Of a DNA stretch of 64,000 nt, positions 48,217 to 62,604 are shown piece after piece. Under the pieces are notes generated by a model. The model was not told where the DNA came from. It ran no database searches and was given only the letters and a program-made list of their open reading frames with translations. Both the position numbers and the translations under genes were made by a program. The first letter of the stretch is position 1. The number at the start of each line of letters is the position of its first letter. The stretch is from Megaleporinus macrocephalus (lineage: Eukaryota; Chordata; Actinopteri; Characiformes; Anostomidae): the NCBI GenBank assembly GCA_021613375.1, contig CM038710.1, positions 31,051,136 through 31,115,135 on the forward strand, in the 5' to 3' direction.

Positions 48217-51200
48217 CCTAAGTTTTCGTACTTCTTCCATTTTATCAGAGTTTCTCCATTCTGGAGATACAGAATACATATGGGTTGATATAATACGTAG
48301 GGGACATGACCACACGTCCTGACATTGATGCTCTGAAGAACAAGGGCTAATTTGAAAGACAGCAGGGTCACCCTGTCACATGTAGACTACGTGTAATGAC
48401 TAGACACTGTTAAAATGTTCTTTTGTTCATGACCTTTCGATGCCCACAGAAATAGAACCCATTTATAAGATTAGACTATTTCCAGCAGCGGTGAACCGAA
48501 CCTTTTGGGATATTGAGGCTGTTATGGAGTGTGCAGATCTATAGTGCAGTTGCCTTGCAGGGTGAGAGATGTTATATAAAGAGAAGTGGAGTTCAGACTA
48601 AAAGGCTTCTTAGCGTAAAGCTCTGAACGATGTGTGTAGCCTAAGTGCCCTCTAGTGCCAGAATAAGGGTGCGTTGTATATGCATGTGTTTGTGTGTACG
48701 TCTCTTTGTCTCGCTCTCTCTTATTGCCCGCTCTCTATTTTCGGGTCTCTCTCTCTCTCTTTCACCTTGTAGCACTCCATTATACACCCTGCTGCTAGCA
48801 GTCTCTCATTTGCCGGCCGCTTTCATAGTCCTTTCTTTATTTATCTACTGTTCGGATCAGAAGGGGCAGTAAAGCCTCTGACTGACGCTGTAACTTTTCT
48901 CCCTTTCTCCCTCTGTTCCCTGTCGTCTGTCCACTGCTCCACTGAACTGTCAACTCCAAGGCCTAGTTGGCCAACATTCAGTAATAAGAAACCCATCCAT
49001 GTAGAATTACTCCACAGCCCTGTAGATTATTTTCCCTTAGTGAGGGAGAGAGAGGATGCTGGTGAAAAATAAAAAAGAGGCAATTTACTGAGAGCTGGAA
49101 CGAGTCATAACTTACTTGTGATGTCCTTCTCCTTGAAGCTGATCCGGACTTTGTTTCCTGCTGAAAAAAGGTGTGGTGGCCTGAGAGGGTCTGTGTGAGA
49201 GGAATGCCTATGAGCTGCTTGTGCTGTATATATGCACATAATGCCAGTGGAAAAGAATCGGTTGATGCTTGACCCCCTTTTGGGTGAGATCATATTCAGA
49301 TCAGTTCAGAGAAGTACCCATGTGGAATACTTGTTTGAAATGTGTCACGACATCAATAAACTGTTTTATTGGCGAACATATTTGAACTGGTTGAACTGGT
49401 ACCGATGTGGGCTGGGGGCGGGGGTGCATCAACCCTTATTATTGTATACCTACAACTGGTAAAATAAAAAATGAAAAAAATAAATAAAAATAATAGAGAA
49501 ATAAAAACTTTAAAATATGTTGAGAATGTATTATGGGGGGGTTAAACACAACCTAATATTGTCGCTTGACTTGTAGCTTGACTACAGCAATGACACAAAC
49601 AGTTTTTTGCCTTCACATCAATTGATTGGCTCATATTCAATATGATGTCACATTGTGTGTCCCCTATACGTTTCTCACATCATCTGTTGGTAGAAAACTA
49701 TTAAGAATTAGTGATGGTAAGCTAGTGAGATAGTTTTCAAGCAATACACAAAAGTTGCTTTTCTAAAAAACAACAGTTTTCTCCAGTGACCCAGTTCAGA
49801 ATGGCGAGTATTGAGGTATCACTGCATAAAAGGCTGTTTAATCTGTAAATGATGCCTGTGTTTCATAACTTGAAAAGCTAAAATTATCTGGTATAGTTTG
49901 GTGAAATCACACTTTTGCTGCCTATAAATTATCAAGACCTGTATCTAATGATATTTTCCAGTATCTTTTCCATTTACATCACAACAAAAATGGCCCTTTT
50001 CACTTTAATTTCATTCTGGATTCTGAATACCTATTCCTAAACTTGTACTTTGTTACTTCACATCCCTGATCACATCACTGGACTGCACTGGATTCGTTTT
50101 ATTAACTTTAATTTGGAAATACAAACGGATAGCTTAGTTTTGGCAGATACAGTATTAAATGACTTGGGTTGGCAGTATGAGAAAAAATCTCAATCAGGAT
50201 GCCTCTGCACTGTAGTACTGCATACACGCAAGCATACACACACACACACACACACAAAAATGGTAGATGGATTAGCTGCACCATGTCATTAAGTGACACA
50301 TCTGAATAGCCATTACACTGCAGTGCAGGTGTTAGAGTAAGGGGTACCTCCTGCTGAAGGTCAGACAGAAGCGGAACCAATGACACAGGGAACCCAGACA
50401 GTGTTGGGTTGGAGAGGTGCGTATGTGTGTCGGATGGGTTGTGGTTCAGGCCCAAGTAGACAGAGGGCAGTTGGCACGGCATGTAGTGCAAAGATTGGGG
50501 TCACGGAGGTCAGCAGAATCTGACATGTCGTTTTTTATGGGCCGGCGGGCAGGTCTATGGAGCGTGCAAATCATCAACAAAGACCTTTTACGAGCGGGAC
50601 TCCACTTTGGAAAAACACGGGGGGGGAAAAAACAGTGACACCAATGTAATTACCCGCACCGGAATGAATTCACCTCTTCTAACCTCGCCACGTAACCGCG
50701 CACACGCCATCACGCGCACATACAAACACGCATTCCATCAGTCGATGACTACGGTGCATCCACCTGAATGGGAAATCTTACCTTGCCCTTTAATAGGGTA
50801 TTTTATTACAGTTCACTACCGAAAGACGCTGCCAGATCTCTCTGACTGAACTGGTTCAATTGCACACATTTCCTCCCATTTTCTGTCGCTCTCCCAGTTC
50901 TGCAGTCCTGTCTCATTACAGAGAGGGAATATAGAGTAGCAGAGCTGGAGGAAATATTTCACCACCTTTAATGATTTATCTCACCTGTAATTTCTCCCAA
51001 AACGGAGGAAATGTGCAATGCGTGCTCGCCTTTATTCCGAATCAGATTTTTATGCTTGTCGACGTGTCCCTCATGCATCTTGGGCTGACTAATGCCCGTG
51101 GCGGAAGAGTGACTTCTCTAACCGCTGATACGGTACTTATGTCTCCTCATGGACCTCCGACTTGACAGTAGAGAACAGAGACAGGACGATTGGAATGACC

Positions 51201-54200
51201 TTTCAGAGTGATGAGGCCTGATTAATGGAAGCTTTGGGGCAGCCACAGCCATAATTATAAAGATCAATTTAATGGCACATTCTTTCCTTCAGATCTGACT
51301 GTTGTTCCGAAAGCTCTCTACGTCTGGAATGGGCACAATTTACTGTCATATTCCACATGCCTCCCACCAAACAACAGCTTAATTGGTCACAGATAATGCC
51401 TTGGAAGCTTCAAAGCGTCGTGTTTTCCAAGCGAGGCTGTCCTGAAACTTATTTTGAAAAAGTGGGCGACAGACTGCGATGGCAGAGCATCATTAGTGCT
51501 TGGGAGACAGGTGATCGCTGAGAGAATCTGGGAGCTTGTTCAAAACTCAGCTGGGCACTTTGATTGAGAGAGTTTCCTCACTGACTTTCTAATACCTTTT
51601 CTCGTCTTCCTGCAAACTTTCTTTGTCGTGGCATAGCATTTTGGTTTTCAAGGTCATGTCTGGTTACTTGCTAAGGTCCTAAAGTGCCATGTGCTGTTTT
51701 CTATCCAGAGGCAGACTATATTCAGCATTGAGTCATGCTCTGGCCACAAGTGCATTTGTTGTAAGCAGAATGTTTGCAAAAATCCCATTCATATATTTCT
51801 CTAATGAAAAATTCTAACTAATTCTAATGAACTATTTAAAATGGGGCACCATATTGTGTTTATAGTCACTCAGGGGCGCCAGACCACAGGTTGTAGTGGA
51901 CCTGACTGTCCAGGGTCCTCCAAAAGCCTCGAAAATGAATTCCTTTTGGTTTCCAGTTTTGTTTCTCTTGGTTATATTAGAAATAATTAATACAAGACTG
52001 TGTACTCTGTGATCATCTGCTTATGTTTTGTTTCCGTTTTCCCCCTGTCTCAAAAATACAAGTGGTTCCGATGCGCATATCTAATACATCTGTCAATGTT
52101 TATGGCTTAAGTGGCAGTTGTGGCTGTGCACAAGTTAAACTTGAGACAAATTAAGCAGACCCAAGAAATAGCGGTTGCGATGTCAAAGCAACCATTTGTT
52201 GAGCAGTTTCAGTGAGAATGCCAGTAAATATATTTAAACATATGTTTTTATGTTTTCCCTTCTATTTTTTTAACAGATACTAAGTTTACAACTAATTCTT
52301 TAACTATAGTGCCTTACTTTACATTTAACCTTTAAATACTAAGAAAAACAACATAAAAATGCATCATATATTTTTCCTTTTGGCTATTTTCTTGCAAGGG
52401 GGTGCTTCTAAATTTGGTACTACGCCCCTGAAAACGCTATGTAACATTAGCAAACTTTGGGTGTAAAATGCTGTGCTAGTACGCTTGGCTATGTTGTTGA
52501 AGCTCATTAAAACTAGGCAGATATTCTGTGTCTTTAACCACGTTGACAAGTCTGTGCATTCTTAAAGGATTTGCTTTTTACAAAAGTTTTTACAGAAAAT
52601 CCTTCTGTGACTACTGAGTTCGAGGTTTTGTTAGCTAAGTTAACCTTGTAGTTCCTGTTCTACACTATATAAGTAACAGTTGGACTAAAATGATGCCTTA
52701 ATACAGAAGGACACCTGTTGTTTCCCTGAATAATCATATTTGAAAAAGAGATCTTTGAGAGTGAAGAACCTTTCAAAGACTTGAAGAATATAAAGGCTGC
52801 ATACCAGTATAAGTGTTCTTTCCAAAACCTTTCCATTATGTTGAGGTTCTTGAAACTTTCTAAGCGTTCTTCACACTCAAACATCTCATTTACAAAAAAG
52901 TGATAGATATTTATGTCACCTATATCTTTGTTAGGTGGGAATGTCTGTAAATTTCATGCTAAATCACTCCTTTCTTTTGTGGTTAGCATCACAGTCGGAG
53001 TTATGAACTGGGTTTACATTCTGGTTTTTGAGTTAAGCCCACAGTAGCTGGAATGCTTTCTAGAAAGGTCCATTCAGAGTTAGCCATTCAGAATGGGCTC
53101 TGTTGCCCTTTATGCTCTGACAAGTTAACAAGTTCTCTGCCTCCCCCTGTCAGAGTGGAGGGAGCGGGTGTTCGGCACTGCGCCGGCCGTGCCATTTTCT
53201 GCTGTCCTTTAGGCTGCAGACGGCTACTGAGAGAGCTGTTATCCCTGGGCCTCGGCTATAAAAGTCCCGCTCAATCAAGCGCCGGCCGGCCACGTCAGTG
53301 GAATCGCCTCGCTTGAGTGTTGCGCTGCTGTCCCGAGGATGGGCCGTACTTAGAAATTGATACAGGACGAGCACAATGTGGAAGCAGACAGATTGGTGGT
53401 TCCTGCTGGCTTCGACATCAATCACAGCTTTAGGAGCAGACAGCCTGGACGCTCCGTGCGCTGACAGCTATCTGCAGGCTAAAGGATCAGTCTGACAACA
53501 GCACCTGACTGGCACGTACTAAAGAGCGCCCAAGCCTGGCAAAACAGGGCATTTGAAAACAGGATGTGGAAACCTTGCCTTTTCAGGCTTGACAATGCAT
53601 TAGTGTGGCCAGATAGTAACTTGAAAGGCCCATGCTCGCTCAATCATCTGATGTATGAATCATCTCGTCAAGCGTGACGCATTTGATCCCCTTCATGCAG
53701 TTGTGCCCCGTCTGCATTTTCAAGATGAAATACTCCATTTGTGGTCGGTACCATGTCGAAATCGGCTGGTACAAAGTGCATTGTCCGACAGGAGTTAACT
53801 TCTGGAACTTCTAATGGCCTTTTATGGTCCATAAAAGAACTGATGGGTTTCTCTCTCCTCTTCATTTCTCTTTCGCTCTCTCCCCCTCTGGCTCTGCAGC
53901 CGATTGTGTGGCGGGGTCATCAGATACGGCAGTGTTCTGCTCTTTGAGAGCTTTATGGCATGAAATGGACATGATTGTGTAGGTGCCGCGTGCCGCAGCC
54001 TGTAGCCAACCGCGCTGCACTCTCAAAGCGGATGCTTCACGCCACAGCGCTCATCTCAGCCACTTACACAACCTCTGCAGCCCCATGGCCATCTCCTCCC
54101 TATTAACACCACAAAAGCCGCCCCCTCTCCCCAGAGCTAAAATAATAATGTTAGACATGCACTACAAATCAAAGATTTGGAATCAACATTCAAATGTCTA

Positions 54201-54328
54201 AATGTTTTAGTGATATATAAAGCAATGTGGTTGCTGATTGATGCACAAAATAGTTCTAAAATCTTAGTCTTGTGCAGGTTGTAACACAATTTAGGACATT
54301 TTAGATGTGTTCAGAGTATTGAACAATT

Positions 54329-54331
<3 letters not shown>

Positions 54332-54402
<71 letters not shown>
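54332..54402 (+). repeat. (TA)n microsatellite
   Basis: About 35 uninterrupted TA units. Confidence 0.97.
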
Positions 54403-54409
<7 letters not shown>

Positions 54410-54546
54410 ATTTTCGAGATACGTTTAGACAGTGACTATATACCAACCTCACAAGTAAAGTTGGCTTAAAAAATAAATCAAGTCATATATATTATAGGTA
54501 TTAATGCTGCAACGCAAAATGTTATTGTAACTAGTGTGACTATAAA

Positions 54547-54960
54547 CGATATTGCCATTGGTTGAGAAGATATTATACAACGATGCAACGATGGTGGAGG
54601 AGCTTCCTAAAGTTCTCAGGAAGCACAATATTAAACAACACTCATCGTGCTACACAGTCATCATAGCAAAGACCATCAACATCCCTGTCAGTACAATGGG
54701 TTGCAAGCAGAAAGTTAATGGAACCACAACTAATAGTCCCTGGACAGGTGCGCCACACAAGATTACACACACGCTCTCAGACTAATGATAAGGAACGTAA
54801 AAAAAGAAGCAATAAGTCATTCGGAAAGAGTTTCAGGACGACCTTAAAGCTGCAGGAACAACAGTTACACAAAGAACAATAAGCAACAAACTGCATCTGT
54901 TTCTACACCCCACACAAAACCTCTTCTACATCAAAAAAAACACTCAATGCTTTTACAAGA
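54547..54960 (+). pseudogene. Tc1-like transposase fragment
   Basis: A broken open frame gives VNGTTTNSPWTGAPHKI-like residues (about 54714-54764), the helix-turn-helix linker pattern of Tc1 transposases, and then continues through frameshifts with related phrases (ttaaagctgcaggaacaaca). The catalytic half is absent. Confidence 0.55.
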
Positions 54961-57200
54961 GAAACTTTTCTTGTTTTTTCTCTTACCTTTAATGTGTTAT
55001 GTTGCATTTTTTGTGCAAATGTTCTGCAAAGCTATATCCCCCAAAGTACATGTCAGAGGGAGAAACTCTCCCACAGAAACCACAGAAGCACCTTGTTGGA
55101 ATTCCAGCCATCTTCTCTGTTACAAGGTGATGTCATTTCATAACACAGTCCTGTAGAGGTGGAACCGATAGCAGCATGCAACTACCATTTTCAAACACTC
55201 TGGTGGTTGACCAATCAGAGCAGAATAGGCAAGCTGACCAATTTGAGCACACTATGCTCATAGGGGGGCTCTAGCAGCATTTCAGACAGAGGTTGAATAC
55301 AGATAAACAAGGTACAAAAAATGTTGTGTTTTCGGAAAACTGAAGTATAGAAATCTGTTCTAGAAGACCCCTTTTTGAACTTTTTTTTGTTGCAAACAAT
55401 GTTACAAAACAAAAGTAGAACTCCTGGCAACAATTCCGCTTCAGAAAACAAATTTCCAAAACCCTGAAAAGTCAAAAACCCAAAACATACAACAAAAATA
55501 ACTCAAGACTGCTTTTTAAAAAAAGGTGCAGGACTTGTATGGCGTAACCAATAACCTGACACTTGTTGCAAAGCACTCTGTTCTTCTGTGATTTCATTCA
55601 TGACATCATCAGCAATTAGTGGATATTGACTCTCCTCACATAACTGTCAAATCTGAAGTGCAGCCCCACCCCCATCCTACCCCCATCCTACCCCCATCTC
55701 TGTAAACTATACCACAAAAAGAAAAAAGGAGTCTTACTTCTTACCAGCTGTAACTGCCAACAACGGCCTTGCAACAAAATACTGATGTAAATAACGTGGG
55801 TGTTTGAATACTGTTTTTCCTGCAAGTTTCATATCTATGTTCATGCTTATGGATGCATACTTTTTATCTTATACTTATAAATCAAAAGACATCATTTAAC
55901 TCTAAGTTTAAAGGGATATAACAAAACCAAAAGTGTCTGAATATTTATTTTCTCTTACTGTATATGATACTGTAATCATAGAGAAAGATGTATAGAATCA
56001 AGAAAGATATAATGAAATGAATACTCCAGATTGCCTATTATTATAAAACAATGGCCAAATCTTGATGTATATAAGACTAAATCATATATAAATGCATTAA
56101 TACTGTGTATTTTTATCATTTCAGAACTTTTTGTTTTTTATTTACTAAATGTAAAAATATCTAAAAGCTCCTGTAGTGGATCAGATCAGACGTACATGCA
56201 TATATATGTGTTCTTGTTTTGTCTTGTGAGCTTCGGTTTGAAATATAGATGAAAAGGAGATGATAATAAACTTAGAACAGAAAATCTAACTAGCATAGAA
56301 TACTAGGCACAGCTAGGCACAGGTGAAAACCGGCGTCCTCCAGTATTGGAGAGCTCGCTCATTCATCTCCTTCCTTCATCCCGCAGGAGGGAGGCACGCC
56401 GGGCTGCGAGTTCGACGCTGCAGGGGTAGGACGTTGGCCCCCTTTGTGTTCTCCTGTTTACTGTTTTAATTAGCATTGCTAATTGGCTCTTTGTGACACC
56501 CTGGTGACAGGCCTGTCACTCCACGGTATTGATGGCGCTGATGGCCCTAATTTGTCTGCTTGTTAGCCGGCGGCCGGCTTCAGACCATGGTGTCTTGTTC
56601 CCTGTCATTGGGGCATCATTGTCCGTCTGTCTGTATGGGGCCTCGCGTACGGATAAACAACCCGGTAAACAAATCTTTTGCCAAGCGGTGAAAACGTCCG
56701 TCTCCCTCTCGTCTCATCGGCCCCGTGGAGCCTCGTCCTTGAGTCCCAGTAAAAGACGGCAGATCGATCCAGAGAGAGTGTGTGTGCACAATATTAAAGA
56801 CAACACATTCACCAGTGACACAAGAGACTCAGCTTCTGTTCTGCATGCACCTGCCCTTCATCCACAAAGGGCTATTTGCTTAAAATGATGTTAGTGCTTG
56901 GAAATATTTAGCTTTAAGACATCCATTAGCACAGCCAGTGAATTTGTCCTGAGAGATTTTATGTAATGAGCCATTACACAGCATACTGTGTTGAGACATT
57001 GTTCTGTTTCCAAAACATAGTGTAGCTAGTGATATAAGCCCTAGAAGTCAGATACAGTTATTATTCATATTCGGCTATGCATTCAATTTACATTGCCCAT
57101 TAAAAGAAATCATTAAAGTTAAATTTGATTGAGGTCTGACTAATTACATGTTTCATTACAAAGTGGGCATAATTAGACTTGTTTAACACTAAAAAAAATT

Positions 57201-57202
<2 letters not shown>

Positions 57203-57265
<63 letters not shown>
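57203..57265 (+). repeat. compound (TTA)n-(TAG)n repeat
   Basis: About ten TTA units pass directly into about ten TAG units with no spacer, followed by a short (TTG)n. Confidence 0.95.
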
Positions 57266-58249
57266 TGTGTTTTTGTTGTTGTTGTTGCTGTTATTATAAT
57301 ATGTTTATTTCAAATCTCAGATAAACAAAATATTGTATTGGGAAAACCAAGTATCATGATATAATATTGACCATATATTGCCCATATATTGCCCATACAT
57401 TGTATTCATTCGTGTTTTGGGCAGAGAATATATTTTGTAAACAGTTTACATCATCAGCTCATGTTGTCATAACAGTTGTTGTTCAGTAATGTAACAGCAT
57501 CATAGTACCATTATCTGTAACCGTAATGCCAGATGGTAATGTTTGATGTCACATTTAACTTTTTGCTAAGTGTGGATAGCTGTTACAACATCAAACAGTA
57601 TGACATCTGACATTTACCAATGTAACCAAAAATAGTCACAGTCAAACATTCTCATTAAGCTTAAACACTCCTCCGCAGAAGTCTGCACATGCACAGAGCA
57701 CATAGGACTTAACTTAAAATGTTGATACATAACATAGAGGCTAAACATGTCTATATAATGTTTAGGCTGCAAAGGAAGATTATTATTTTCTATTGAAGGG
57801 AATTTTGTTAGCTGACTTGGAAACAAAAACCTACATGTTTACTCCTTTAAGTACTACTTGCATTCTGAATGGAGATCAATTTAGTCTGAGAACTGCTGTA
57901 ACATTATTTCGTCAGTCCAGCTGGGCTGTGCAACAAATTTAATAGCACAAAGGAAGCAGACATATTACCTTTATTAACTCGGTAAGGTGTGTGGGAGGTT
58001 AATGCACATGTGTTACAGTAATATTAGCAGTGTAAAATATACAGACCTAAATATTTAAATACCAAATTGCTAGACTATGCATACACCTGACTATTACACC
58101 ATGGAAACAAAATATTTATGGCATGGTTATAATTATTGGATGGATAACTATTGATTACATTTTACATGTTTACAAAATATATCCACCTCTACTTACAAAC
58201 AAAAGAAGGGGAATTGATTGACAGTACTGTCTGTGCTTTAGACTTGCTA

Positions 58250-59556
58250 TAGTATGCTATTGAAACTGTATGCTATGAAAATATTCACCAGATCCAAAAA
58301 AGCTGGCACAAGGGCAAGTAAAGATTTGATTGAAACATTGTGAAATGTTCAAAAAACATCTTAAACAGCTGATGCAATCAGCAAGGGTATAAAAGCAGCA
58401 TCCAGGAAAGGCCTAGTTCTTGATGAGCAAGGCAGTGATGAAACTCTCTTCTTTGCCAAAATGCATTACCACAAATCTGACAATTTAAAATTAGCAGGAT
58501 TTTTAGATATTTGATCATGTACAGTGCTTAATATCACCAAAAGATTCAGGAAAGCTGGATCTATGTGCATAAAAGACAAGGCCAAAATCCACAAAAGAGT
58601 TTGAAAACAAAGCATGCTTCTGTGGTGGATATCACCGCATGGGTTCAGGAATACTTTGATGCATCACTGCATCCACAAATGCAAGTATCATGCACAGTGG
58701 AAGTCATATGTCAACCGTGTACAACAATGCTGCTGACCTCTCTGGACTTAAGCTTATCTGTAATGGACTGATACACAGTGTCATGGTCTGACAAGTCAAC
58801 CTTTCAGATTAGTTATGGACATTGTGTTCGCTGGGCCATCTAGGTTGTCACTATCCTAAAGTTTAAAAGCCAGGGACTGTCATTGTATAGAGGGTGAAAC
58901 ACTGAACACATTTCGGAGCAATCAATGCTGCCTTCTGATGTGTTTCATAGCTGAAACGTGTATACCAGAAGAAAGGCAAAATGTTTAGCTTTCAGATCAG
59001 CTGGTGTTCCTAAACATCTGTTATGTACTAGAAAGAAAGGTGATATATCATAGAGCTAAATTAAGTTATGAAATAACTTAAGTTTGGGAGAAGGACCACG
59101 TTCAAACTCCTCCCCTCTACCATTACTCACCCCATATAAACCACTCCTCTGCCCTCACCTTCTAGTGACGAAAATTCGCACCCCGCCACCTTCCCCAGCT
59201 TCCCCCTCTTCCTCTGACCTTTCCTAACCACTTGCTTGGCTAACGGGGGGCCCTGCTTCTATCCCAGCATCAGAAGGCACCCAGAACTCCAGCCTCAAGT
59301 TTCTCTGAGTTCCCCTCCCTTGCCTTGCCTTAAGTGGTCCAAACTCGCAAAACATGCCCTTGTCCAAACTTTTTTGTTGGAATGCAGTGCAGGCATTAAA
59401 TATGGAATGAGTGGATATTTGCAAAAACAAGTATATAAGGTAAAACATCAAATATTTATATTATTATATTTTTACCATAGACTGAATTTACTAATGACTG
59501 CTTTCTGATTTTTATTAGCATTTTATGCACTGTCCCAACTGTTTGGGATGTAGGGT
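58250..59556 (+). mobile_element. most complete Tc1-like relic in the window
   Basis: About 1.3 kb, from a degraded 5' end (accagatccaaaaaagctgg) through decayed transposase sequence (caccaaaagattcaggaaag; atatcaccgcatgggttcag; ctgacaagtcaacctttcag) to the 3' end (cactgtcccaactgtttggg). The ordered similarity to the other copies shows it is one near full-length element. Stops and frameshifts make it inactive. Between about 59080 and 59350 an unrelated C-rich segment interrupts the match. Confidence 0.65.
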
Positions 59557-59574
59557 GGCTTTAAAGGAGAGGTG

Positions 59575-59694
59575 GCTTTATGTAGGTCAATGGAACCAGA
59601 TTTTTAAGCCATTTTGGAGCATTTCCATTGGTCAGTTAACCATGAAATGTTCATACAATGTAAATGGCAGCTGCTGCGTTCAAATGATGTAGAT
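59575..59694 (-). repeat. dispersed repeat, copy 4 (inverted fragment)
   Basis: A distant inverted fragment of the same repeat: gtaggtcaatggaaccag, ggagcatttccattggtc and gcgttcaaatgatgtag correspond in reverse to the copies near 26 and 28.7 kb. Confidence 0.7.
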
Positions 59695-60019
59695 ATTTTG
59701 TATATGTGTAATATTTGCTGTGGGGTCCTATGAGAGTCATCAGAGCCTCAGAGGTAGTTAATTGAAAGTGTGAAGGAGTGGAAATAAAGATCAGGTCCTC
59801 GTTGTGTATGACTCTTGATAAGTGCTGTGAACGGAGCACGCTGGCAATGCTGATCTTTATCCTTTTGTTATAAACACATGCTAGCTCTTGTCATTAATCA
59901 TATCTCTCCCCCTCCCAGCCTGTCACAAACAAGCTCTTTGCCCTTCTCGGGCCTGTCTGTTAAAGGTGAATCTCAGGGCTGCAGGATGACGCACATGGCC
60001 TGACTCTGCTGTGTGCTTC

Positions 60020-60470
60020 TCGCTCCAGGTCCGGGATGCCTAACCTTCTGCCTCGTGATTATGCAACGCCTCTCACCTCGGCGTCCTGCAGAGGGAAGCC
60101 GAATGTTTTGGAAACTTCCGTCCCTTCTGTGGTGCGTGAGCGTTGCTGTGTTCTGGCACCAGCGCCATTCCCCACCGTGTACCGGCCCGTTCCAGCAGCC
60201 GCGGTTGCTGTTGGCAAGTGTCCAGCAGCCAATCAGAGCGCAGGAGAGTCCCGCTCGCAGCTGCGATGCCAATGAAGTCTTCTCCTCTTCCTCATTGGGC
60301 CGTCCATCACACACTTCCTGGTATGGATGTGCATGATGTGACATCACAAGCTGAGAGGCCATCTGCACGCGGCAGGCTTTCGGGCTATTTCTGTTGGCGC
60401 CCAGAGCCACTGACACGCAAGCGCTGATGGAGTTTCTGTTGATCAAGGGGAAGCACAAACTTTTTCTGAG
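60020..60470. promoter_or_regulatory. GC-rich block with a CCAAT cluster
   Basis: CCAAT at 60229-60233 and 60269-60273 and an inverted ATTGG at 60294-60298 fall within 70 bases, in sequence with more CpG than its surroundings. The open frames on both strands here (up to 172 codons on the - strand) have no recognisable domain and are probably due to low stop density. A promoter for an unseen transcript is possible but unproven. Confidence 0.25.
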
Positions 60471-61639
60471 GTCATAGAGAAAAAATGTCAAGGATAGGAG
60501 TGATTTTGAGAGGCTTTTTGGCGAAGTGGTTCGAACGCGCTGCCAGATCTCATAAGACTAAAGGCATTGCCTGTTCAGAAGTGGCCTTTATGACCAAGAA
60601 AAATCAAACCAGTCTACTTTAATCTTCTTTCTCCACCTTTAGAAACCCATCAGACATGATCCGAGACTGTAATTCCACTACGGTATCCTGGCACGCGATG
60701 CCATGTTGCCTTCAAAAAGTAAACCTTGGCCCGCTCTCCTCCTGACATCCAAAAATAGCGCTTGTTGTTTTTGGAGGGCTGCAGAGGTTGCAGCCCCAGC
60801 CAGATGGGGTGTGAAGACAGGCGCTGGAGTCGTGGAGAGAGTTCCCATCAGCCCGCTGGGTGAAGGATGGAGCCCACGATGACTCCACACTCTGCAATGC
60901 CTGGCTGGGCTATAGAGAGCAGGAGGGGAAGATGAGGAAGCTGCTGGCTTTCGGAGCCAGAATGGTGTAGATCAAAGGCAGACGCCATGCCCTCTCTTCT
61001 AATCAAGGTCATGTTGTGCCCAATAGGATGAGCAACCTTGTCTCTCGCCTTTTTATTTAGCTGAAAAATTGTCATATTATATTTGGAAATGGAGGCAGTA
61101 ATGAATAACACAGTGGTGTCATAGTAAATCAGAGAGGAGCGTGGATAGAAATGTCATTTAATCTGCACTGTCATATTTTGCAGTGCAGGGTCTGTGTGCG
61201 TGTGTTCACATATGAATGTGTGTCTGTGTGTTTGTACATTACATGACACCAATTCATGATGGACCCAGACCATCGTGCCCAAAATGGATTGTTTTCGAGT
61301 TAACAGCTTCGGATAATAGGATTCAAGCCATAGACTTTGGATTTATGTGGCCCGGGTAATTTTGGACTCTAGGAAGAAATTGGAAAATAAAAAATAAAAA
61401 ATGGCCAAATCAATTTGTACCTTGTTTTTCTTCCAGAGGTCTTGTTTCAATCACACAACTTTGACAGTCTGACATGTCGTATCTGGACCACTGACATCCA
61501 AAGGTGAAACATTGCATCTCTGTCTCAATTTATCACCGCAGTCCATTCGCAGCAGACACCACACCTCAGGATCGTATTCTTAGTTACTTCTCACTCTTAG
61601 CATGTAAAATACAAAGTCTAAAAACAGGTTGAGGCAGTG

Positions 61640-62425
61640 TATGAAATATTCATACAAAAGCAGTGATTGGGAAATCCTGTTTGACCTATTTTACATTGAA
61701 AATGTTACAAAAACACAATGTTCTATGTTTTGCCTTATGAACTTTTGTTTGATTGGTTTTTTTTTATTTTTGAATATATGTACAGTCCAAACTTGATGCC
61801 TGCAACATATTTCACTGTGTTATATTGACTTGGCTTTTAATAATCATTTCCATGTTGTGCCTAATGCATGGATTAGCATATGTTGCTTCAAAATGTGTTT
61901 AGCATTAATGGTGCCTTCACACATGTGCAGGCTACCCACAGCACAGATCCATACCATGACAGACCCTCGCTTTTCAACTTTAATTTGAACTTTGAACAGT
62001 TTGGGTACTCTTTCTTTTCTTTGGCCCTGAGAGCGCATCAGTAATTTCCCTGAACAACTTGAAAGATAGACTCTTTACACCACAAAATTTCAGAAGTTTT
62101 TGATGTTATTATGAACCTAATATACCTCAAATACAAAAAGTTTTTTTATTTAATTTTTTAATCTGCTAATACGTGGCAGTGCGGCAAATCTCGACCAATC
62201 CTCGGTCATAAAAGTGTTGACCTTACCTGGATGTCTCTTTTTAATATCCAACTTTTAATGTGCAACATGTTTTATCAAATGTTTGCAGAAAGCAGTGAAA
62301 CTAATTAGGGAAGACAGTACATATGTCTTTGTACCTTCTTTGTTTTTGTCAAATACAGGACAAAGCTGATCACTGTTTCTTGTTTTTTACTGTCCCAGCT
62401 TCTTTGGAATTGAGTTTGTAGCCCA
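61640..62425 (-). mobile_element. Tc1-like copy, reverse orientation
   Basis: It reads in reverse: aaacttgatgcctgcaacat at about 61790, ggtgccttcacacatgtgca at about 61911 and the terminus ctgtcccagcttctttggaa at about 62391. It sits head-to-head with the + copy starting near 62.6 kb. Confidence 0.55.
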
Positions 62426-62604
62426 TTGGGTCTTAAAACTCCTTAAAATGCAGGCTTATTATTTAGTTTGAAGATATTATTCAGTAACTGCAAATTAACA
62501 ATAACAGTTGGAGAAGAACTGGAGAGGAAAAAGACAATCAAGTTTGTTAACGTTTTTTGTTCAACTTACAAAGTTTTTAAAAAGCCATGTGTAAAAGGAT
62601 ATTA

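Noticed and set aside
53150..53425. A - strand frame opposite a + strand frame in a GC-rich segment
   Set aside because: No conserved motif, and both strands are open by composition. It is treated as non-coding.
59973..60491. A 172-codon - strand open frame with open frames on the opposite strand
   Set aside because: No recognisable family, several frames open at once, and the block is GC-rich, so the length is not strong evidence. Kept only as a candidate regulatory block.
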